Source: Lumbricus rubellus (taxonomy: Eukaryota; Annelida; Clitellata; Crassiclitellata; Lumbricidae). Taken from it: a stretch of DNA of 64,000 nt. Positions 1 to 64,000 of this stretch are shown piece by piece. The stretch is taken from NCBI GenBank assembly GCA_945859605.1, contig OX243814.1, forward strand, positions 27,399,203-27,463,202, given 5' to 3'. The notes beneath the pieces were generated by a model that worked only from the letters and a program-made list of their open reading frames with translations, made no database searches and was not told the DNA's origin. The position numbers were made by a program, and so were the translations under genes. Numbering within the stretch: position 1 is the first letter of the stretch; each line of letters opens with the position of its first letter.

Positions 1-1000
1 ACCGTGGTTCAAAAAAAACTAAGCCAAATTGTTTTTCATATATCTCTGATGCCTGATAACATATCACGCTAAAATTTTCCAAATATTTAGAGAAGTGGAC
101 CAAGAATATGATTCCAAAATTTCAAGATATAAAATTGAACGGATAAAAAGATATGAATCTTTCAACTTCATATGCCGAAATTGCAGTTTACAAGCAATTT
201 TCAACCAGATTCAGTAAAAAGTAAGCTAAACTGGTTTTCTTATATCTCCAATGCCTGATAATTAATCATATCAAAATTTTCCAGATATTTAGAGGATTGA
301 ACCAAGAATAGGATTCCAAAATATCATGTCATAAATTATAACGGATAGAAAGATATGAATATTTAAACTTGATCTCCAGAAATGTCTGTTTTCAGCAAGT
401 CTGTTCGTTGCGGTTTCGATGCTTGATAGTTCCAAATTTTGGTCTTCAGGGATGATGAAGTAAAATTAATTAATTATAAAGTGTGGAGCGTGATGTAAGA
501 CCGAATCTACCAAACAACAATCCATGATCTAAACGATCTGAAGCAACCAGCGCTTGTTAGAAGTGTGGGATGGCCTGGACCAGAGGATAATCGACGATGC
601 TGTTGCGTAATGCATGGCGCCAGCGCTTCCAGGCTTGCGTGCAAGCAGGAGGACATTTGAGCATCTTAATTAATTAAATAATAAAACCATACTGTTGTAA
701 TCATATTGTTAGTTCAATTCTCTGCATATCTGGAAAATTTTAGAATGATTAATCATAAGGCATTAGAGATATAAGAGGCCATTTTACTGAACCTGACAGA
801 AAATTGCTTGTAAACTGAAATGTCGGCATATGAAGTTTAAAAATTCATAGCTTTTTAACCGTTCAACTGTGTCTCATGAAATTTTGGAATCATATTCTTG
901 GTCCACTTCTCTAAATAGTTGGAAAATATTAGCTTGATATGTCATCAGGTATTTGAGATATATGCAAAACAATTTGGCTTAGTTTTTTTTGAACCACGGT
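1..1000. repeat. Foldback DNA element with long terminal inverted repeats
   Basis: The first bases (ACCGTGGTTC followed by a poly-A run) return as the inverse complement at 991-1000. Similarity between the two arms extends for about 200 bp at high identity. Diverged extra copies of the same arm lie at about 186-410 and 715-830, so the element is internally nested. No coding sequence is visible. The left flank is outside the window, so the target duplication cannot be checked. The class (MITE or foldback DNA transposon) is inferred from structure alone. Confidence 0.85.
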
Positions 1001-1037
1001 GTATATACAATGTTCACTTGTTCAGCTGGACACATAC

Positions 1038-58135
<57,098 letters not shown>

Positions 58136-58485
58136 CTGCAACAATTAATGATCAAGATCAATTCATTAATTATGGCCTATAATTAGTGGGTTAACCCATC
58201 AGAACCCTTTCATAAGCATTGTTCTGACTTGATTCAGTTTCGAAATCTGTAAAAAAACATCGCAGAGGTAAGCTATGGCCGCTATGTCTATGGGTTTTGT
58301 TTATTACATGCATGCGCTTGTCGTGCAGCCATTTGAATAGGAATGTCGTTTTTACTTTCGCTTCTCCAGTAGCCTAAGGAAACGCAAGTAGCTGCATCTG
58401 ATCATAGCTTGCTACATGTAGATCTAAGAAGCCTCATTAAGAAACCTAAACAAGAGTCCGCAGTGACAGTATAAGCTTACATCGA

Positions 58486-58566
58486 TCGTAATCGTAACCT
58501 CCAACTTTCTAAGACGCCACTCGAAAGACAAGCGCAGGGCACAAGCTTATTCACGAGCGTTGATAA
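58486..58566. repeat. Dispersed 85-bp element, copy 2
   Basis: GTAATCGTAACCTCCAACTT, GACGCCACTCGAAAG and GCTTATTCACGAGCG align with the copies at 6.9 and 62.4 kb. Confidence 0.7.
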
Positions 58567-58699
58567 TTGATGTGATAGTAGTTCTATAGATTATTTATAT
58601 ATCGTTCCACAAATATGCGAAAGAATATTATACCCCTTCATACATTATCACCTTGTCACCTTGCATAGAAATATCGAAATTTTGATCGAAGGCTATATA

Positions 58700-59124
58700 T
58701 AGGGCAGTCCCTAAATCACGAATTCACGGAAATCACGGAAACCGTGAATTTCGCCGTTTGCCGTGAATTTCGCCTTTTGCCGTGAATTTTGCCATTTTCC
58801 GTGATTTTCCGCGATTTTTCACATTTTCAGCTCTTTTTGTAAAAACACGTTAAAAATGGTTGCGAAACACGTCAAAAATGGCGCCGACGACCAAAAACAG
58901 CGCGGAATAATTAAATTAATTTAAGAATTTTTGTTTTGGGGAGTGAAAGACGTTGCTGACAAGTGAAGACCTATTCATAAATACTCATTTGTGCAACCAT
59001 TTAAAGGTGTTTTTACAAAAAAGTGCTGAAAATGTGGAAAATCACGGTGCCGTGAATTTTTTGATTTTTGCAAAAGTATGCCGTGATTTTTTCACTTTTT
59101 GACCGTGATTTAGGGACTGCCCTA
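58700..59124. repeat. hAT-type MITE family D
   Basis: TAGGGCAGTCCCTAAATCAC at the left is mirrored by GTGATTTAGGGACTGCCCTA at the right. The 8-bp flanks GCTATATA are identical. The interior is rich in CCGTGAATTT and CCGTGATTTT motifs. Confidence 0.92.
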
Positions 59125-59413
59125 GCTATATATATTATAGCTATGCTGCATATGCATATTTGTATACATGTACGTTGTGTATGTTTGTATGCTTGTTGTA
59201 GATCAAACGTTTGATAGAAAAATATCAATTGGCTGCGGAGAAATTGCATTTCTTCGGAGGGACATTTTTTTTATTGAACCACCCATGCAGTCTATGTTGC
59301 AAAGCGTCTCCTCTATGGGCGCAATAATATATGGGTGATTGCATTCCAGATCAATACTCTATTTCATGCTAGGCCTACCCTTAACCCGATACGTACATTT
59401 ATCTATGCTTCTA

Positions 59414-61523
59414 GGGTAACTTGGGGTATTATGGACCACTTAACTTTGAAGGGCATTTCTGAACAAAATTAGGCATCCACACAGTCCAATTTAATTCAAA
59501 TAAAATACTTTCATCATTTTAAAACAAAAACAAAACAAACTTTAAACAATTAACATCAATTTTTTTCAAAACTCAGAAAAATTTAAAAACTCCCAAAAGG
59601 TCCATATTACCCCATGGTCGGGGTAATATGGACACACCTAAAAGGGGTAATATGGACCAGGTCCATATTACCCCTTTGTATTGGTTCTGACTAGTGCAAG
59701 CATATTACATGATACTAACTACAAAAGTCACTGTCAGTTTCCTTAGTCCTTATAATAACATTTGTTATCAAGTTGTCACCTAATTTAGATTGCAAAGATT
59801 AGTGGTGAACGGATTAGAAATGGTTAATTATCAATTGATACTGCAGTATGTACTATCCAAAATCTAAAAGCAATATTCAGTTGCATAAAATGCTGCCTAG
59901 ACAGCTGACTAGACATGTTATTAGTAGGCCTACTGTATGATATAGCCAATTGCTCTTCATAAAAGCTTGCATAGCCTATTTGGCAAAGGGTACAAAAATC
60001 AAGCAATACCAAGCAGCTGAAATCTGCAAAAAGTTTCAGGGTTTTGTTTACACCTGTGTGCAACATTCGCATACAAAACTATGCTTCTGACTAACACCGG
60101 CACAATCAATATGTGCCCATTCACGACATGTTTGGCACTGAATCCATGGCTCCGGTGTTGCTCCCAACAGGTCACCAATTTAGAGGCATGGAACAGCAGC
60201 TTCAGTGACGCTTGCACGTTTGCCTTTGCTTGACATCTTTTTCTGGACTCTCGAACTTCCTGTTGATCCTTTCGTTGTGTTAGGGGTAATCACTCTTGAT
60301 CGTTTTGGCATCAAGTATTCTGTTGGGCTTACTTTCATGTTCTTTGCCTTGCTGGTCTCACTTATCTGCAGAATGGACTTGCGCTTCCTTTCTTTTTTGC
60401 CAGCAGCTTCAGCAGCCTTTGTCAACTGCTTGGCGTTCATGTCCTCAAGTTCATGCTTATATGGAGTACTGGTTAGTACAGCAGCATGGGCGTTTTGATT
60501 TGCCTGTCATTGTTTTTGATCTGTGGTATGGTGTTTCATCCATCTTGAGAATGGAAGAGAACGAAACACCAGGAATAACTTTCCCAGAGTCACCAGTAGC
60601 TGCTGTCTCAACTGCTGATGTTGATGGTAAGACGGGTGGCGTCTTAACATCAACAGTGACATCATCCACAATTGAAGTCGTTGCCGTCTCGACTCTTGTC
60701 TCATTCCATAGCGGCGTCAGCCGACCACCCACTCTAGGACTGCTCAGTGCTGATACAGCTTCCTTCATGCTATTCGCTGCAGACCACAGTACTGTCCTCG
60801 AATATTCTTTGACTTGAATGTTTTCGGCATATATCTACTCTTTCAGAAATAATTAATAATAAATATATTCACCTTGTCACCTTGTGCTGTCAGTTCGTTG
60901 AACTCTAGCGATCGACAAGGCCAGCCTTATAAATATATTAGATATTAATAATAATTATAATAATAGTAATACAATAGGCATAGCCTAATATAGCCTAGCA
61001 TAAGCTACAGAGATTCAGTCTATGTTAGGCCTATGTTGAAACATGATAAAGTTCAATTGAGATAGATGGTCCATGCAACCCCACAGTGAAGGGGTTGCAT
61101 GGACCATGGTCCATGCAACCCCATCACAGTGGGTCCATGCAACCCCAACCAGTGTCCACGTGTGTTGTCGCAGCTAAACAACATAGTATCACTCACGGTG
61201 CACGAAAGTACACTACCCTCAAAAGCGCCACAGTTCAACGAAAAAAATGATATATTGGTTGTATTTACCGGCCATTTGCAGGTAGTCGTTATTCCGGATG
61301 ACAAATATCAAAAATAAATAACAATTCGCGAATTTTATACGAGATATCACTTTTCACTCGTAAATTTGTGAAACAGCATCTGGGACACCAATGCCATAGA
61401 GTATTATTATAAAATAGAGCAGTCATAGAGACAAACTTCATTAAATGGCAGTGACGTCATAATTTGTTGGGTTTTTCATGACGGTCCATATAACCCCAGG
61501 GTCCATGCAACCCCAAGTTACCC
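59414..61523. mobile_element. pogo-like DNA transposon, complete ends, decayed coding region
   Basis: Starts GGGTAACTTGGGGTATTATG and ends CATGCAACCCCAAGTTACCC, with TA on both outer sides as the target duplication of the Tc1/mariner-pogo group. Subterminal copies of GGTCCATATTACCCC lie on the left (59599-59670) and GGTCCATGCAACCCC on the right (61069-61146 and 61500-61514). The interior holds a transposase 3' remnant on the minus strand. Length is 2.1 kb. Confidence 0.88.
60050..60800 (-). pseudogene. pogo/Tigger-like transposase C-terminus with PHD-like finger, broken
   Basis: The minus strand reads SPRVGGRLTPLWNETRVETA, later AVLTSTPYKHELEDMNAKQL and the basic KKERKRKSIL. After an in-frame stop near 60182 it continues WIQCQTCREWAHIDCAGVSQ then FVCECC. 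LTSTPYK...LE and a C..C/WAH..C finger are common at the C-termini of pogo/Jerky-type transposases in invertebrates. One frameshift (near 60490) and one stop break it. The DDE catalytic core is not visible, so it cannot be active. Confidence 0.75.
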
Positions 61524-61754
61524 TATAGGCTATTCACTTGACCTGTTGTTGAAAGTGCAAGAGAAGGTATTGACCTGTGCGCGTCTATAATTATAGGTTT
61601 CATCGGTGGCAAAATGTGCAACTGACGCAGAAAAACTTATTGGATCAAGTGACGAGTGTAAAAGGATCCACCGTTCACACGTAGAAGACTCAAAAAGAGG
61701 AAGACTTAGCCTATATAACATGGTGAAAAGAGACCTTAGCAATCCTTCTCCGGT

Positions 61755-62060
61755 TCCTACTCTTCCTCCTCCTCCTCCTCCTCCTCCTCCTCCTCCTCCT
61801 CCTCCTCCTCCTCCTCCTCCTCATCCTCCTCCTGCTCCTCCTCCTCCTCTTCCCATTCTTCTTCTTCATCATCATCTTCTCCTCCTTCTCCTCTGTCCTC
61901 ATGATCATTCTCCTACCTCCGATCTAATCCAATCTCCCCGCTATCTCGTCTAATTCCCTCTCCTTCTCCTCCGTTCTTCTCCTCTCCTCCTCCTCCTCCT
62001 TTTCGTCTTTCTACTCCTCCTCCTCCTCCTCCTCCTCCTCAGTTAGTTGAAGCAATGACA
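61755..62060. repeat. (CTC)n-rich pyrimidine tract
   Basis: CTC trinucleotides at 61762-61850, then imperfect TTC/CTC sequence to 62040. Pro- or Arg-rich ORFs across it are artefacts. Confidence 0.95.
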
Positions 62061-62107
62061 TTTTTGGTTATGGTTAAATACAACTTACACATGTACATTC
62101 ATGCATT

Positions 62108-62185
62108 CCTCCATCCATCCATCCTTCCATCCATCCATCCATCCATCCACCCATACATCCATCCATTCAGCCATCCATCTATCCT
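62108..62185. repeat. (CATC)n microsatellite
   Basis: Imperfect CATC tetramers, about 18 units. Confidence 0.95.
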
Positions 62186-62429
62186 CAGCTGGTTGGTGAA
62201 TGAAACGTTAAGTAAGATCAGCGCGGATTGAGAGGTTAAATTACGTCGTTTGATTGCTATACCCTGCATGATGGTCTTTTTTACACGGCAGCCTCTTTAG
62301 ACGACGCTTTTTCTTTCATTCATTCGGAGCACATAGGCCTAATGTAGCGCCCATACAAGGAACTTAATCAGGGATCTCCCAGTCCAACTCCTCCTATACA
62401 CGACAACCTTCTGAAATGTCTCTATATGG

Positions 62430-62515
62430 ATCATAATCGTAATTGGAATCTCGAAATTTCTAGAGCGCCACTCGAAAGCCATGTGCGGGGCACCATCTTA
62501 TTCACGAGCGCTGAG
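62430..62515. repeat. Dispersed 85-bp element, copy 3
   Basis: GTAATTGGAATCTCGAAATT, AGCGCCACTCGAAAG, GCGGGGCACCATCTTATTC and ACGAGCGCTG align with copies 1 and 2. Confidence 0.75.
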
Positions 62516-63027
62516 GCGTTTAAGGAATACGCTGCCTTTACCAGCGCATTTATATACCGCATGTCGTCGCATGCTTACCCATCTTGAAACTCGATAGATA
62601 CCCAGTACATGTACAATTGTACATGTGCCGATTAACATAGGTTACTGTATAATTTAGGCTATAATTATAGTTAGTTTAATTGTACGCCAAAGAAGGACCG
62701 GGACCATCTTGGGGCCATACCGTTTTAATCATGCAAGAACCCGAGGAAAACCTGGCCACTAAAATGCAGCATTAGGCAGAATTAATTAATTTTTATGCTT
62801 GTCCTGCATATAAGAATAATAATAAACAGTAATAAAATATTTATAATGACGCAAGTCTTAGACGTTGTCATTATTATTGTTGTTAAATGTGATTTAATGA
62901 TTTTGTGATTAGGGCCTACATCACTGAAAATGGCCGTTTAATGATCACTCTGGATGTTGGCATGCATAGTGTTTTTGTGCATGAAGTATCATCAATTCTC
63001 TTCTGCTTAGGACCTGCGAGGGGCTAC

Positions 63028-63090
63028 CTGCGTTACAGCCAGATGGGCCATGTGTCACGGCACACTGGCACAATGACCAGTCCTCCGCCT
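63028..63090 (-). CDS. Candidate upstream exon (unconfirmed)
   Basis: 63 bp, acceptor TGTATTACAG, donor GCAG/GTAGCC. The translation AEDWSLCQCAVTHGPSGCNA leaves in phase 1, which would join exon 57942-58135 as an Asp codon. A plus-strand reading of the same DNA with its own acceptor is an alternative. The short length makes this weak. Confidence 0.3.
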
Positions 63091-63419
63091 CTGTAATACA
63101 TTTTTTGCAAGGTTTACGCGGATATTGACTCATGGACAAATACCAGACCCAATAGAAAATTGTTTATTATGAAATAAAACTTACTTTAGCGCTAGTTATG
63201 CATCGTGGTATCTGCACGTTGTAAGTTGTCTCTGGTCCTAATATTGCATTGTGTTTGACAGCCTTTGTTGCTATGGCCCTATGAATAGCCTACACATAGC
63301 AACGCTCTCATCGCTGCTGTGCTGCAGTAGGCCTACAACCTATGAACATAGACGTATTATTACAGAGTAATACAATAGTAATAAAACAGATTGGGGTCAA
63401 GAAGTCAAGGAAGGCAATG

Positions 63420-63775
63420 ACAATAACTGACGTCATCGAAGAACAAGGCCAAGTCTTTAGAACGTGTCAATAACGGGCGTCACCAAAATACTTTGCCTAA
63501 GTACTTTATTCCACCAATATCTGACGTCATCAAAGGATGAAGTCAGTAAGCCTACTTCAGTCCATGTCAATAATTGACGTCATAAAGGGTAAGGCCAATA
63601 CCTTAGTCCAGTTCTATAACTGACGTCGCCAAGGGCAAGATAATTATAGTTCATGTCCATAACTGACGTCACAAAGCGGTAAGGCTAAAAGGGTCAGAGA
63701 AATTTCGCTAACTGGCGTCATCAAAGGGTAAGGTAAAAAAATTCTTGTCCATTCCTATAACTGACGTGAAAATGT
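63420..63775. promoter_or_regulatory. Array of CRE-like TGACGTCA motifs
   Basis: Eight diverged tandem units of about 45-55 bp. Each carries a CRE-like core: perfect TGACGTCA at 63428, 63523, 63577 and 63664, and one-mismatch forms (GGCGTCAC, TGACGTCG, GGCGTCAT, TGACGTGA) in the others, followed by AAAGGGTAAGGC-like sequence. CREB/ATF factors bind TGACGTCA. It lies 5' of the known exons of the PLC gene. Whether it is a promoter element or only a repeat with this core is not decided by the sequence. Confidence 0.6.
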
Positions 63776-64000
63776 GACTCTGAGAAATGTCATTTATTAA
63801 AAAATCAATTCCGGACACATTTACTGACTTCGATTATGATTATCATAATTTTGCTGCTTTTCTCTTTTGCTCTATGACAATCGATGGCTACCGTACCCAG
63901 CCTACATGACATTGTGTATATATAGTTGCCATGACCCGCGCGGTCTGTTCCAATGTGTTGATACATTTGGTTAGTGTTCGTCTCTTTTCACTTTACCAAA

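Noticed and set aside
62905..63096. Plus-strand ORF with possible acceptor CTGCTTAG
   Set aside because: No homology. The opposite strand offers an exon whose phase fits the PLC gene, although neither is proven.

Overview
This window is animal nuclear DNA. It holds one very large, intron-rich gene on the minus strand, embedded in dense repeats: hAT-type MITEs, Helitrons, a pogo-like DNA transposon, CR1/L2-like LINE fragments, tRNA-derived SINEs, minisatellites and microsatellites. Coding exons are GC-richer than the AT-rich introns. The repeat mix, the frequent AGGCCT-centred words on the right and the type of gene fit a marine invertebrate, possibly an echinoderm or another deuterostome. The species cannot be read from the sequence, and no second protein-coding host gene could be supported.

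The gene is a phospholipase C-epsilon (PLCE1) type enzyme transcribed right to left. I placed 22 well-supported exons by joining GT/AG boundaries with matching codon phase, plus six weaker candidates. In transcript order they encode: an armadillo-like helical N-terminus (58.1, 48.9 and 47.4 kb); a Ras-exchanger N-module (REM) with a long Ser/Pro-rich insert (46.5 and 43.2-41.3 kb); a short helical linker (40.2 kb); small candidate exons that build the first lobe of a FERM domain (37.5-29.7 kb); a talin-like FERM F2-F3 (22.5, 20.7 and 17.2 kb); a CDC25/RasGEF domain (15.9-9.9 kb); a PH domain (9.6-8.8 kb); EF-hands (7.6-5.2 kb); and the complete PLC X box with its catalytic histidines and calcium ligands (3.56-1.04 kb). 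The Y box, C2 and RA domains must lie beyond the left edge. The 5' end is probably near or beyond the right edge.

The order REM, FERM, CDC25, PH, EF, PLC is the main biological surprise. Mammalian PLC-epsilon is described with CDC25, PH, EF, X/Y, C2 and RA domains, not with ARM or FERM modules. The protein suggests one polypeptide combining membrane or receptor docking (FERM), Ras/Rap-family activation (CDC25) and phosphoinositide hydrolysis.

The second surprise is that minisatellites sit on the splice junctions of this gene. A 43/32-bp unit repeated about 15 times carries the exon end plus the 5' splice site (45.7-46.4 kb). A 21-23-bp unit repeated 8 times carries another 5' splice-site core (41.1-41.3 kb). 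A 24-bp array lies between two copies of a 3' splice site (5.3-5.5 kb).

Region by region: 1-1 kb, foldback element; 1-23 kb, enzyme exons with small introns full of MITEs; 23-40 kb, large introns with microsatellites, LINE/SINE remnants and candidate small exons; 40-49 kb, REM/ARM exons, two splice-site minisatellites and a Helitron; 49-58 kb, one 9-kb intron rich in AGGCCT words, a Helitron and a LINE; 58-64 kb, upstream sequence with a complete pogo-like element and an array of CRE-like TGACGTCA motifs.
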